From the NCBI GenBank assembly GCA_020073605.1, contig JAIQEW010000021.1:16331-80330 (forward strand): DNA of 64,000 bases. Direction: 5' to 3'. Below, in pieces: positions 35,496 to 45,453 of the stretch. The position numbers and the translations under genes were made by a program. The DNA is from Terriglobia bacterium. Its GTDB lineage: Bacteria > Acidobacteriota > Terriglobia > Acidiferrales > UBA7541. Within the stretch, counting starts at the first letter, position 1. Each line of letters opens with the position of its first letter. The notes under the pieces are model-generated. The model ran no database searches, was not told where the DNA came from, and worked only from the letters and a program-made list of their open reading frames with translations.

Positions 35496-36349
35496 GGGGA
35501 GTCGAGGAAAAAACCCAGCGCCTGCGCGACGTACGACTTCAATTCCTTGCGAGGCACCACGGCGTCGAGGAATCCGTGCTCGAGGAGAAATTCGGCGCGC
35601 TGAAAGCCTTCTGGCAGCTTCTGCCGGATCGTCTGCTCGATCACGCGCGGCCCGGCAAAACCGATCATCGCGCCCGGCTCGGAAATATTCAGGTCGCCCA
35701 GCATCGCATAGCTGGCGCTGACGCCGCCCGTGGTGGGGTCGGTAAGAATAGAAATGAACGGCACGCGCGCTTCATCCAGCCGCGCCAGCGCCGCCGCCAC
35801 TTTGGCGAGCTGCATCAGGCTGACCGCGCCTTCCATCATGCGCGCTCCGGCGGAGCACGAAACGATCACCAGCGGCTGCCGCTGCGCGAGCGAGCGCTCG
35901 ATCGCACGCGTCACCTTTTCTCCGACCACTGCGCCCATCGAGCCGCCGATGAAGCCAAACTCCATCGAGCAGCAGATCACCGGCCGCCCGGCGAGCCTTC
36001 CTTCGACCGTGAGGATGGCGTCCTTCACGCCCAGCTTTTCCTGGGCGTCCTTCAGGCGCTGCGCGTACGGCTTCGTGTCTACGAAATGGAGCGGGTCGTT
36101 CGAGGCAAGATCGGCGTCGTATTCCACCCAGTTCTCGTCATCGAGCAGCAGCTCGAGCCGCCTGCGCGCGTCGAGGCGGAAATGGTGGTCGCACTTGGGG
36201 CAGACTTCCCAGTTCGCTTCGAGATCCTTTTTCCAGATGATCGCGCGGCAGCTACTGCACTTCGTCCACAGCCCTTCGGTGCGGACGCTGCGCTCGTCCA
36301 CCGGCGTGGGATTCTCAATCGCGCCTTTTTCTCTCTTGAACCAGGCCAT
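35492..36349 (-). CDS. accD: Acetyl-CoA carboxylase carboxyltransferase subunit beta
   Basis: 285 residues. Zinc ribbon C31, C34, C50, C53 at the N-terminus, then the crotonase-fold carboxyltransferase domain with GGSMGAVVGEKV and SCSAGARMMEG oxyanion-hole text. Works with AccA to make malonyl-CoA. accA is not in this window. It lies 38 bases after cobO and is coupled to folC. Confidence 0.97.
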   Translation of the reverse strand: MAWFKREKGAIENPTPVDERSVRTEGLWTKCSSCRAIIWKKDLEANWEVCPKCDHHFRLDARRRLELLLDDENWVEYDADLASNDPLHFVDTKPYAQRLKDAQEKLGVKDAILTVEGRLAGRPVICCSMEFGFIGGSMGAVVGEKVTRAIERSLAQRQPLVIVSCSAGARMMEGAVSLMQLAKVAAALARLDEARVPFISILTDPTTGGVSASYAMLGDLNISEPGAMIGFAGPRVIEQTIRQKLPEGFQRAEFLLEHGFLDAVVPRKELKSYVAQALGFFLDSP

Positions 36350-36387
36350 GGCTAGAAGCTCGAATCCAAAAAGCTCATACTTCGTCT

Positions 36388-36924
36388 CTAGTAATCAATT
36401 CCCCGCTGCGCGAGGATGCCCTTCGTGTACGGATGCTTCACTTCCCGCATTTCCGTCACAAGATCGGCGGCTTCGACCAGCTTCGGATGCGCGTTGCGCC
36501 CCGTGCAGATCACGTGCACGCGCTCCGGCCGCTTTTCGAGCGACTCCACCACGCGATCCGCGTCCAGCATCTTGTAGCTGATCACGTAGTTGATCTCATC
36601 GAGCACCACGAGATCGTATTTCTCGCTGTAGATCTGCTCGCGCCCGAAATCCCAGGCCTGCTCGCACAGGCGCACGTCTTCCGGATCCGTCTCCGCGCCG
36701 CCCACTTTCACGAAGCCCCGGCCCATGGGACGAATCTCGAACTTGTCGTCGCCGAGCATTTTGGCCGCGTCCAGCTCGCCGTAGTGCCACGAGCCTTTGA
36801 TGAACTGCACCATCAGCACGCGCAGCCCCTGCCCCACGGCGCGAAACGCGGTCCCCAGCGCACACGTGGTCTTGCCCTTGCCGGGTCCGGTGTAAACAAT
36901 GAGCAGCCCCTTACCTTCCGGCAT
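36388..36924 (-). CDS. cobO: Cob(I)yrinic acid a,c-diamide adenosyltransferase (CobO/BtuR type)
   Basis: 178 residues from the ATG at 36924; a TTG at 36954 would add ten. Walker A-like GPGKGKTT at 13-20, VLMVQFIKGSWHYGE, LVVLDEINYVISYK and the closing HPYTKGILAQRGIDY are diagnostic. Transfers the adenosyl group to the corrinoid. It is the only cobalamin gene in view, so salvage or repair cannot be separated from de novo synthesis. Confidence 0.95.
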   Translation of the reverse strand: MPEGKGLLIVYTGPGKGKTTCALGTAFRAVGQGLRVLMVQFIKGSWHYGELDAAKMLGDDKFEIRPMGRGFVKVGGAETDPEDVRLCEQAWDFGREQIYSEKYDLVVLDEINYVISYKMLDADRVVESLEKRPERVHVICTGRNAHPKLVEAADLVTEMREVKHPYTKGILAQRGIDY

Positions 36925-37092
36925 CGAATCGCGCCCCGCGAAGACAGTTCTCAATAGTGGCCGCGCCCAGTCGAAACGTCAAGGGAGGGTGCGCTCGACC
37001 TTACCCAAAATCTGAGCTACTGAAATAGAGAAGGGGGCAATATGGACCAAGCGATTCGACTGCGCTTCGATTCAACGGAATTCAAGGAGTGC

Positions 37093-37323
37093 CTAAAGCT
37101 TGATAGGCCCCATCTTGGAGATGTCGCTCTTAAATTTGTTTATGAGTCCCTCGGCATCGTCGAGACCCCGGAGAAGTTCTTCTGCTTGCAGACGGATAGT
37201 TGTGCCGCAATTGGAGCAAACGAACTCGGAATTAGTCTTAATCCAACTGACTTTTTGCGGGGTTACGTGGCTGCAATTAGCGCATTTGATCGGTATTTCG
37301 CTCTTGTCAAAGAAGGTGCCCAT
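37093..37323 (-). CDS. Small zinc-ribbon protein
   Basis: 76 residues. Two CxxC pairs 19 residues apart (C14/C17 and C36/C39: IKCANCSHVTPQ ... FVCSNCGTTI) form a clean zinc ribbon, followed by a helical, charged tail (LQAEELLRGLDDAEGLINKFKSD). It starts 29 bases after the transposase stop and reads the same way, so it may share its transcript. An opposite-strand frame (37042-37410) covers the same DNA and has a good ribosome site, but the paired Cys motifs favour this strand. Function unknown. Confidence 0.68.
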   Translation of the reverse strand: MGTFFDKSEIPIKCANCSHVTPQKVSWIKTNSEFVCSNCGTTIRLQAEELLRGLDDAEGLINKFKSDISKMGPIKL

Positions 37324-37352
37324 GCCGAGAGTGATTCTACACCAAGTAATCC

Positions 37353-38522
37353 TCAGGGCGATGCGCGGGTTACCAAGAGCAGTACGGCTACGGATTCGGC
37401 CAACCTGTAGTAGAAGAACTCTGGCGTCTCCCCGAACCATTTTGCGAGTCCGAAAATCTTGGACGTTTTGCTCCGAATGGTTTTCGCTACCTTGCAGAGA
37501 AACGCCCACGCGAGGAAGGCAAACAGGACCATGCGTTGTATTCCAGTCCATGTGAGGGCGCGGACGTTTTCGAGCGCGAAGCACTGTTTAATTGCCCGCG
37601 TTGCTTCCTCGATGGTCCAGCGGCGCAGATAGGCTAGGCAAAGACGGGTGACGCTTTCCCGGCTGGTATCGAGGCAATTGGAAAGCAGCATCATCGGCTC
37701 GCGGAACGTGCTGTGCTGGCAGACAATCAACTGCGCCTTCCTGCCATCGCGCATTTCAATGATTGCGCTCCCGCACCTGTATTCGACGGGGCGGGCCTTA
37801 CCGTGCCGAATCGAACGCCACGCGAAGCGGTAGGGCATCTTGATGTTTGCTGCCAGTTGGAAGGTCGAGGCCGTGTTTCCATCTGGTCCGGCGACATTCC
37901 GCTTTCCGATCTGGCGAATGACGTAGGTGATTCCGATTTCGTCGCACGCATCCATGATCTTCGGGCGGTCGAAGCCACGGTCGAAAGACCAAATGGCCGA
38001 GCGATCCGTGTGTGATGCGACGGCGCGAAGCGTGGCGATGATCTCCGCGTTTTCGCTGACGAAGCCCGGCGTCTTTTGCGAGAAGGCTTTCATCCAGAGC
38101 GGGATGTGCTTTCCGTCTGGCCGCACTGCCTCACACATTGTCAGCCAGTATCCGTTAGCGGTCTCCCTTGCGCTGGAATCGTAGATTCCCGCGAGGTATG
38201 GCATATCCTTCGCGTACTCTTTGCGAATCTCGCTCAGGTCGAAACCGATCACGGCGTTTTTCGTGTCGCCAACCGTGGTTTGAAGATAGCGTTCGCGTAT
38301 TTCGTCATCGTCTATTTTGCCGTGGCACACATTGCGCGACAGGCGCTTCTCGGTGTAGAGCAAGTCCGTATTCTCGTTCAAAGCACGGCCAACATCGGAG
38401 AGCATGATGCTCTTTTTGGCGATCATGCCAGTCAGCATGTCGCGGATGAACTTGTAGAGCGGGCGGGAGCATCCCCGGCCCATCTGCGTCGCAAACTGTG
38501 CTAGTTTGTGGCTGATTTTCAT
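37353..38522 (-). mobile_element. IS4-type DDE transposase
   Basis: 389 residues. DDE residues D95 (VIGFDLSE), D181 (WSFDRGFDR) and E305 are present, and the C-terminal Y298-x2-R301-x3-E305-x6-K312 signature of IS4-related transposases is exact. Translation is supported by a GGGGTGA ribosome site, and a near-consensus promoter lies at 38549-38578. No convincing terminal inverted repeats were found at either side, so it is either a degenerate IS or a domesticated, cassette-borne gene. Confidence 0.85.
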
Positions 38523-38548
38523 TGACTTTCACCCCTTCTACTGGCAAG

Positions 38549-38578
38549 ATAATAACAGCAAGCCTTGCTGTTTGTCAA
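38549..38578 (-). promoter_or_regulatory. Promoter with palindromic operator, upstream of the transposase
   Basis: Reading leftward: TTGACA (38578-38573), an 18-base spacer, TATTAT (38554-38549), about 26 bases before the transposase ATG. A 19-base palindrome (38554-38572; arms AACAGCAAG and CTTGCTGTT) fills the spacer and touches the -10. The arrangement matches a repressor-occluded promoter. The same design recurs at 39466-39495. Confidence 0.7.
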
Positions 38579-38606
38579 GGTAAATCGGAAAGGAGCTATT
38601 TGCCCT

Positions 38607-39149
38607 ATGGCAACACCACTGGATAGCCAAGAGGTAAAAAGGAGACTTGCATCGTATAAGTCCCCAGATGTGACAAATGAACTTTATTCCTTTGGCTCTA
38701 TGCTCGTAACCGAAGCTGTAGATAGAGTCCATAAGGTAGAAGGAAAGGCGGGAACATTGGCTGGATACTCAGGGGCTATCTTGGCCCTGATCGTTTCAAG
38801 TTTCTCGCTTTGGAATGGACACTTTCACGAAGCGGAGAAGATCGCCATGTACTGCGCTGCCTTTGGAGCGTTCTGTTCTCAAGCATGTGCGCTTTGGGCG
38901 CTCAAAATTGACGAATTCAAGTGGTTTAGCGTAAACGATTGGTTAAGAGGGGAATGCCTTTCGGACGCTGAGGTATTGAGGAAATATCGCATCGTTACTA
39001 TGGATGTAATCCTCAAATCCCATAGAGATGTTGCGGAGAGAAAATCTAGTCGAATAGCTCTGGCTCAGTGGTCTCTATTTGCAACTGGCGCGTTTCTTTT
39101 TGCCGTTCCGGTGCTAGCACTCTTGGGTGCTATTTTTTGTCTATATTAA
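38607..39149 (+). CDS. Uncharacterised membrane protein of the cassette
   Basis: 180 residues from the ATG at 38607 (AAAGGAG site upstream). A hydrophilic helical N-terminus of ~50 residues is followed by two adjacent membrane helices (~55-75, ~82-102), a soluble loop of ~45 residues and a C-terminal hydrophobic hairpin (~150-180). No family was recognised. The 2TM-plus-soluble layout recalls SLATT-like effectors in anti-phage systems, but no diagnostic motif was seen. Base composition is AT-richer than the flanks. Its stop overlaps that of the convergent small gene by 4 bases. Confidence 0.7.
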   Translation: MATPLDSQEVKRRLASYKSPDVTNELYSFGSMLVTEAVDRVHKVEGKAGTLAGYSGAILALIVSSFSLWNGHFHEAEKIAMYCAAFGAFCSQACALWALKIDEFKWFSVNDWLRGECLSDAEVLRKYRIVTMDVILKSHRDVAERKSSRIALAQWSLFATGAFLFAVPVLALLGAIFCLY

Positions 39150-39289
39150 GCATTTTTGTGAATCGTATCCGGGTCTGCGTCTGGGATATTCCCTCCGACC
39201 TGATCTCCCGAACCACCAGGTGGATTTGATGGGGTTTGCGGAGTCTGTGGGTTTTGAGGATTCTGCGTTTGGTTAGGGTCAGTATCCAT
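39146..39289 (-). CDS. 47-residue Pro/Gln/Asn-rich small protein
   Basis: Starts with an ATG that shares the last A of the upstream stop (TAATG at 39289), so it is translationally coupled. It has a repetitive low-complexity stretch (NPQNPQTPQTPSNPPG) and then an acidic tail with PDADPD. Probably disordered; function unknown. Confidence 0.5.
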   Translation of the reverse strand: MDTDPNQTQNPQNPQTPQTPSNPPGGSGDQVGGNIPDADPDTIHKNA

Positions 39290-39459
39290 TAATCAATCTC
39301 CTTTGACGGCCTTCCGCCCTTGAACTCTTTTCGCATGGCCGCGATCTTTCGGAAGTAGGCCGGGCCGCGCTTGGCGGTTTTCTTCCCGCCTACCCTGCCG
39401 GAATGGGCTGTAATGAGCCTGTTGGGTATGGCTTTTCCGCAGTGGGGACACTTGAACAT
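39289..39459 (-). CDS. 56-residue basic small protein with one CxxC
   Basis: Reads MFKCPHCGKAIPNRLITAHS and then a Lys/Arg/Gly-rich stretch to KGGRPSKEID. One CxxC pair (C4, C7) plus nearby His could bind zinc; the rest is strongly basic and suited to nucleic-acid binding. It lies 7 bases below a near-consensus promoter (39466-39495), so the transcript would be nearly leaderless. The coupled start of the next gene supports it being translated. Confidence 0.6.
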   Translation of the reverse strand: MFKCPHCGKAIPNRLITAHSGRVGGKKTAKRGPAYFRKIAAMRKEFKGGRPSKEID

Positions 39460-39465
39460 GGGCAG

Positions 39466-39495
39466 ATACTAGAGCAAGGCTTGCTGTTTTGTCAA
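39466..39495 (-). promoter_or_regulatory. Second promoter with the same palindromic operator
   Basis: Reading leftward: TTGACA (39495-39490), an 18-base spacer, TAGTAT (39471-39466). The spacer contains AGCAAGCCTTGCT (39473-39485), the same 13-base palindrome core as at 38549-38578 apart from the central base. It drives the two small genes 39289-39459 and 39146-39289. Confidence 0.7.
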
Positions 39496-39586
39496 GATGC
39501 GGATTGCGGGGACCAGAAAGCGACAGGTCTAAGAGATTGAGCGGATTAGAGAAGAATCAAATTTTAGGTAAGGTCGAGAGGGTGCG

Positions 39587-40018
39587 CTATTTCGGATACG
39601 GATGTCCCGAGAGAATCGCGAAGGCGCGGTAAATCTGCTCGGCGAGCACGACTCGCGCGAATTCGTGCGGCATCGTGAGCGTTGAGAGCGAAATCCTCTG
39701 TTTTGCGCTCGCTCGAAGATCGGCGGGAAAGCCTTCGGCACCGCCGCAAAGGAACACGAGCTCTCGCGTCCCGCGATCGCGAAGGTCGCCGAGCCATTGA
39801 GCGAACTGCTGAGAGGTGAGCTGCTTTCCGGCGGCATCGAGCAGCACGACCATCGCACCCGGCTCGATCTTCAGCTTGCGCAGCGCGGCGGGCGACGCTT
39901 CGCGGAGCTCGCTGATCTCGATTTCGGCATAGCGGCGAATGCGGCCGGCGTAGTCGCCGAGCAGCGCGCGAATTTCCTCGCGCCGCGTCTTGCCGAGCAT
40001 GACAAGCCGGATCTTCAT
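39587..40018 (-). CDS. rlmH: 23S rRNA (pseudouridine1915-N3)-methyltransferase
   Basis: 143 residues. SPOUT methyltransferase: MKIRLVMLGKTRREEI start, FLCGGAEGFP as the knotted SAM-binding loop, and SLSTLTMPHEFARVVLAEQIYRAF...GHPYPK as the C-terminal knot. Normal family size is ~155. It is the last gene of the rplU-to-rlmH group, 85 bases after the sigma-54 activator. Confidence 0.95.
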   Translation of the reverse strand: MKIRLVMLGKTRREEIRALLGDYAGRIRRYAEIEISELREASPAALRKLKIEPGAMVVLLDAAGKQLTSQQFAQWLGDLRDRGTRELVFLCGGAEGFPADLRASAKQRISLSTLTMPHEFARVVLAEQIYRAFAILSGHPYPK

Positions 40019-40046
40019 CGCTTCAATGGAGCCTGGCGGATTGCGT

Positions 40047-40075
40047 GTAGGGGCGGGTTTGAAACCCGCCCCTAC
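40047..40075. repeat. REP palindrome copy 1
   Basis: 29-base perfect palindrome: arms GTAGGGGCGGGTTT and AAACCCGCCCCTAC around a single G. Identical copies occur at 49330, 54904 and 57418; shortened or imperfect copies lie at 49359 and 49935. Confidence 0.9.
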
Positions 40076-40103
40076 GGCAGAAAAAGCCGGTGCTACGAAA
40101 ACC

Positions 40104-41042
40104 TCACAGCAGGCCGTACTTCTTGCGTTTCTCGAGCAATGTTTTGCGGCTTATGCCGAGGACTTCAGCGGCGCGGCCGATTTTGTAGTGCGTCGCTTCG
40201 AGCGTGTCCTTGATGGCGACGCGCTCGATGTCTTCGAGCGACCTCAATGCCGCCGCGGAGCCGTGTGCATCCCCCGCCGCGCGCAGAATCTCCGGAAAAT
40301 CCTCGGGGCGCAGGAACGGCTCTTTCGCGAACACGAGCGCATGCTCGATCGCGTTTTTCAGCTCGCGCACGTTTCCCGGCCACGCGTACGCCTCCAGCAA
40401 CCGCAGCGCCGATGGATCGAGAGCCGCATCGGCCTTGCCGTGAACCGGACCGAGCCTCGCGAGAAAATGTGCAGCCAGCGGAGAAATATCGGCCCGGCGC
40501 TCGCGCAGAGGCGGCACGGGAATTGCGAGCACGTTGAGCCGGAAGAAAAGGTCTTCGCGGAAGCGGCCCGCCGCGACCGCCTGGGGGAGATCGGTGTTTG
40601 TGAGCGCCATGAGCCGCGCGTCCATGCGCAGCGTTTCGGTGCCGCCCAACCGCTCGAACGTGCGCTCCTCGAGCACGCGCAGCAGCTTTGCCTGCATGCC
40701 CGGCGCGAGCGCCGCCACTTCGTCGAGCACGATCGTGCCGCCCTGGGCCAGCTCGAGCCGCCCCGGCTTGCGCGCCACGGCGCCCGTGAATGCCCCGCGC
40801 TCGTGGCCGAAGAGCTCGGATTCGACAAGCTCCGAAGGCAAGCTGGCGCAGTCGATTTTCAAAAAGGGGGCGTCGCGGCGAGCGCCGTTTTCATGGATCC
40901 ACCGCGCGAGCTGATCCTTCCCGCAGCCGCTCTCGCCCGTAATCAGCAGTGTGGTCGCCGTCTCGGCCAGCTTCTCCGCAAGCTCGAGGACGCGCAGCGA
41001 CGCCGGATCGGCCGCCACCCACAAGGTGTTCGTCGAGATCAT
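40104..41042 (-). CDS. Sigma-54-dependent transcriptional activator without receiver domain
   Basis: 312 residues. AAA+ domain with Walker A GESGCGKD (36-43), the sigma-54-contacting GAFTGA loop (83-88), Walker B GGTIVLDEV (101-109) and arginine-finger region. The C-terminal ~40 residues are a Fis-type HTH (HYKIGRAAEVLGISRKTLLEKRKKYGLL). Only ~15 residues precede the AAA+ core, so there is no phosphoacceptor or sensory domain. Its ATG overlaps the rsfS stop (41039-41042), placing it in the ribosome-assembly operon. Confidence 0.92.
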   Translation of the reverse strand: MISTNTLWVAADPASLRVLELAEKLAETATTLLITGESGCGKDQLARWIHENGARRDAPFLKIDCASLPSELVESELFGHERGAFTGAVARKPGRLELAQGGTIVLDEVAALAPGMQAKLLRVLEERTFERLGGTETLRMDARLMALTNTDLPQAVAAGRFREDLFFRLNVLAIPVPPLRERRADISPLAAHFLARLGPVHGKADAALDPSALRLLEAYAWPGNVRELKNAIEHALVFAKEPFLRPEDFPEILRAAGDAHGSAAALRSLEDIERVAIKDTLEATHYKIGRAAEVLGISRKTLLEKRKKYGLL

Positions 41043-41439
41043 GGCTGTGTCGCGCCGCTATCGGACTCGCCGCGCGGCTCGGATGGTTTTTCCGGCGCGG
41101 GAAACTCGAGCCGCTCGGCGGTGCGCCAGAGCCGCTCGAGATCGTAGTATTGCCGCGCCCGCTCGCTGAAAATGTGCACCACGAAATCGCCGTAATCGAG
41201 CAGAACCCACTCCGCGCCGAGCTTCCCTTCCCGACGCGCCAGGCGCCCGCCCTCGCGGCCGAGGCGCTCTTCGATGGCCTCGCCGATGGCCTGAATCTGC
41301 GGCTGGCTGCGCCCCGAGCAAAGCAGGAAATATTCCGCGAACGCGCCGCCCGCGAGTTTCAGCACCGTGATATCCACGGCCTGCTTCTCCTGAGCCGCCT
41401 CGACGGCCCGGCGGACTTCGGGGCGAAGATTGTTCTGTG

Positions 41440-41443
<4 letters not shown>
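41039..41443 (-). CDS. rsfS: Ribosomal silencing factor RsfS
   Basis: 134 residues from a GTG at 41443 that overlaps the nadD stop (GTGA). Motifs: DITVLKLAGGAFAEYFLLCSGRS, then EGKLGAEWVLLDYGDFVVHIFSERARQYYDLERLW, characteristic of RsfS/Iojap. Binds L14 and blocks subunit joining during starvation. The ~20-residue C-terminal Pro/Glu tail is extra to the fold. Confidence 0.94.
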
Positions 41444-43346
<1,903 letters not shown>

Positions 43347-43363
43347 TCATGCAAATGAAAATT

Positions 43364-43669
43364 TCAGTCGGCTGCCGGCGCAGCGGGCGCCATCTCGGAG
43401 CTGGACGCGGCTGCCTCGACCGGCAGGACGCTGATGAAGCGTCCCTTCCCGCCCTTGTCTTCGAAGAGCACGACGCCGTCGATGCGCGCGAACAGAGAAT
43501 CGTCCTTGGCGCGCAACACGTTCTTCCCCGCCTTGTAGTGAGTGCCGCGCTGGCGGACCAGAATGCTACCGCTGGTGACGACCTGCCCGCCGAACCGCTT
43601 TACTCCAAGCCTCTGTCCGTGCGAGTCGCGTCCGTTTACGGATGACCCGCCGCCCTTCTTATGTGCCAT
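43364..43669 (-). CDS. rpmA: 50S ribosomal protein L27
   Basis: 101 residues. N-terminal [21 protein letters not shown] reaches the peptidyl transferase centre in known ribosomes; then [21 protein letters not shown]. The last ~15 residues are an Ala/Pro/Ser-rich extension. No cleavable Firmicutes-style N-terminal prosequence. Confidence 0.97.
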   Translation of the reverse strand: MAHKKGGGSSVNGRDSHGQRLGVKRFGGQVVTSGSILVRQRGTHYKAGKNVLRAKDDSLFARIDGVVLFEDKGGKGRFISVLPVEAAASSSEMAPAAPAAD

Positions 43670-43706
43670 GACGAACCTCTAGGGATCTTGCCCTGTGCGA
43701 TTTGCC

Positions 43707-44021
43707 CTACGCGATCTGGATGTCGCCGACCTGAACGGCAGTCAAACCCTGCCGGTGGCCGCGCTGAATCTTGTATTGCCCGCCGGTCTTGAACTTCAGC
43801 ACTTTCAGCTTCGGCCCGCGAAGGTGCTTCACGATCTTCCCGGTGACCTTCGCCTTGGCGGCCTGCTCGCCACCCAGAATCTTCTTGTCGTCCGTGCGGA
43901 CCGTGACGACCTCGTCGAACGTCACTTTTCCGCCGACTTTTCCCTCGAGCAGCTCGACCTCTATGGTCTGACCCGGCTCGACGCGGTACTGCTTTCCCCC
44001 ACTTCGAATTACGGCGTACAT
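43707..44021 (-). CDS. rplU: 50S ribosomal protein L21
   Basis: 104 residues from the ATG at 44021 (MYAVIRSGGKQYRVEPG), with GGGAGG four bases upstream; a longer frame to 44045 lies over that site. GQYKIQRGHRQGLTAVQV is the L21 signature. First gene of the rplU-rpmA-obgE-nadD-rsfS group. Confidence 0.97.
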   Translation of the reverse strand: MYAVIRSGGKQYRVEPGQTIEVELLEGKVGGKVTFDEVVTVRTDDKKILGGEQAAKAKVTGKIVKHLRGPKLKVLKFKTGGQYKIQRGHRQGLTAVQVGDIQIA

Positions 44022-44051
44022 GCTGCCTCCCAGCCCTATCGGCAAACCCCT

Positions 44052-44081
44052 ATTCTATCGGTGTATGGCGGTTCCCGTCAA
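44052..44081 (-). promoter_or_regulatory. Promoter of the rplU operon
   Basis: Reading leftward: TTGACG (44081-44076), an 18-base spacer, TAGAAT (44057-44052), about 30 bases before the rplU start. One of the clearest sigma-70-type promoters in the window. Confidence 0.75.
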
Positions 44082-44159
44082 CGAGGATACCGAAGTTCAC
44101 AAGCGTAATTGCGGTCGTCAATTCGATGTTGTTGGCTGTGACATGGCATGGCGGCCTGG

Positions 44160-44618
44160 CTAGTCATCATGCGGCGTTGATCCACCAAGCCTCAGATAGA
44201 TTCCCCCGCCCTCGGAAATGGATGCGATGAACGGGGGATGGTGCGTCCTGACAAACTGACGCATCCTGACAAGAGTCTTCCGTAATATCTGTGCCATCTT
44301 CATGCCGCCGAGGTTATTGGACGTAAAAGCGAACATCCTGACCCTGTTCTGCAGGATAGCCTGTTTCTCGAGGCCGCGGCGACGCATGTCGCTGTCACAC
44401 GTCAGGAGCGTCCATCCCTTCCTTCCGACTGTCGGGAGGAACACCGGATCTTTCGTCGCGCCGGGGAAGACGTCTAGATGCCTCTTGAAGCGGACCTTCT
44501 TCTCGCTGAGGACTTGGAGTATCTCTTGGCAGTTGCAGAGGTTTTCATCCAAATAGAGGACAAACGTATTAAGCCGCGCGCGCTCCTTCCTCCCACCGTA
44601 TCGCTTCCTCGATTTCAT
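44160..44618 (-). CDS. PIN-like (DUF5615-type) putative toxin
   Basis: 152 residues from the ATG at 44618, which overlaps the preceding gene by 50 bases; a longer frame to 44705 exists. NTFVLYLDENLCNCQEILQVL resembles the LxxDENL motif of DUF5615/Mut7-C PIN-like nucleases, and TLLTCDSDMRRRG gives a second acidic cluster. The C-terminal ~60 residues are basic and unusual. Such genes usually pair with DUF433 antitoxins, as here. RNase activity is inferred, not shown. Confidence 0.65.
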   Translation of the reverse strand: MKSRKRYGGRKERARLNTFVLYLDENLCNCQEILQVLSEKKVRFKRHLDVFPGATKDPVFLPTVGRKGWTLLTCDSDMRRRGLEKQAILQNRVRMFAFTSNNLGGMKMAQILRKTLVRMRQFVRTHHPPFIASISEGGGIYLRLGGSTPHDD

Positions 44619-45255
44619 GTGGTTTGCGGCCATACTCTCGGGCGAGCGCCAATACAGTGTCACCCCCGCGATAGCGGCTCGCCAATACGGCGGTGGATAT
44701 GCCACTGTTGATGAGCACGGGCCTGCCGAACGAGACTGAAGGGTCTATCATAACCACCTTGGGAGCGTCCAGTCGTGAATTTAGGTGTTCTGGACGTGTG
44801 AAAGGATACAACCTCCGCGCGATTCCCTCCACGTCTCTGTCGATTCTGCGTAGGTACGCTTTCATTATTTCCTCTAACGCCCGCTGATCCCGCTTAGAGA
44901 GGTTCACCAAGCCTATTGCGTCATGAATAAAAAGAAACACGCCGTCGGTTTCAAATTCCGCCTCTGCGAGGGGATGTTTGGAATCATAGTTCTCTCTCAG
45001 TGTCTCAACGGCACTCCGAATATTTCTCATCGGAATGCCCTCTTTGTGTCGAAGGCTTGCGAGCACCCAACATTCCAAGAGATCCATGAATGACAGTACC
45101 GGAGGGCGCTTCTGGGCAATTTGGATGACAGGCTCGTTGGACGCTCCCCCTAGGATCCAGTACCGCAACGTTTGATAACGAACATGAAGATACCTTGCGG
45201 CGTCCTCAGTTCCGTAGGAAGGAATCTCAAGTGGATTGTATTTTTGCTCTCTCAT
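44569..45255 (-). CDS. DUF433 protein with MerR-like N-terminal domain, putative antitoxin
   Basis: 228 residues from the ATG at 45255 (nine more if 45282 is used). Residues ~10-110 resemble a MerR-type DNA-binding domain (YGTEDAARYLHVRYQTLRYWIL, then SFMDLLECWVLASLR). The C-terminal ~75 residues are DUF433 (VVMIDPSVSFGRPVLINSGISTAVLASRYRGGDTVLALAREYG). DUF433 proteins partner DUF5615 toxins. The N-terminal domain suggests it is also the repressor of the pair. AT-richer than the surrounding housekeeping genes. Confidence 0.75.
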   Translation of the reverse strand: MREQKYNPLEIPSYGTEDAARYLHVRYQTLRYWILGGASNEPVIQIAQKRPPVLSFMDLLECWVLASLRHKEGIPMRNIRSAVETLRENYDSKHPLAEAEFETDGVFLFIHDAIGLVNLSKRDQRALEEIMKAYLRRIDRDVEGIARRLYPFTRPEHLNSRLDAPKVVMIDPSVSFGRPVLINSGISTAVLASRYRGGDTVLALAREYGRKPHEIEEAIRWEEGARAA

Positions 45256-45453
45256 CCGTGGGACCTTAGAGTGAGTGAACATTAAAACAGTTGAGGGTGA
45301 TTGTCACTACGCATCTACGCCATTCGCTCGGCTGGTGTCCTATTTTGACACATCGGAACCCCAGTCTGGTAGTGTCCGCTTGTCGCAACTCGCAAACTTT
45401 CGACGCTTCTTCGATGCTCCACGGCGTTCCTTGCAATGCCATCAATTTGAAGT
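45256..45453. other. Intergenic stretch without recognised feature
   Basis: About 200 bases between the ybdD stop and the antitoxin start. Short frames on both strands have no family look. No clear hairpin or promoter was identified. Confidence 0.4.

Noticed and set aside
37042..37410. 122-residue ORF on the + strand with a good ribosome site
   Set aside because: It is antisense to the zinc-ribbon frame (37093-37323) and the transposase 3' end; the opposite strand shows paired CxxC motifs and this product has no family look. It remains possible.
37340..38600. Terminal inverted repeats expected for an IS4-type element
   Set aside because: Both flanks of the transposase were inspected and no matching ends or target duplication could be seen.
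38607..39149. Naming the cassette membrane protein a SLATT anti-phage effector
   Set aside because: Only the membrane-helix layout is similar; no diagnostic residues and no nucleotide cyclase or partner gene are present.
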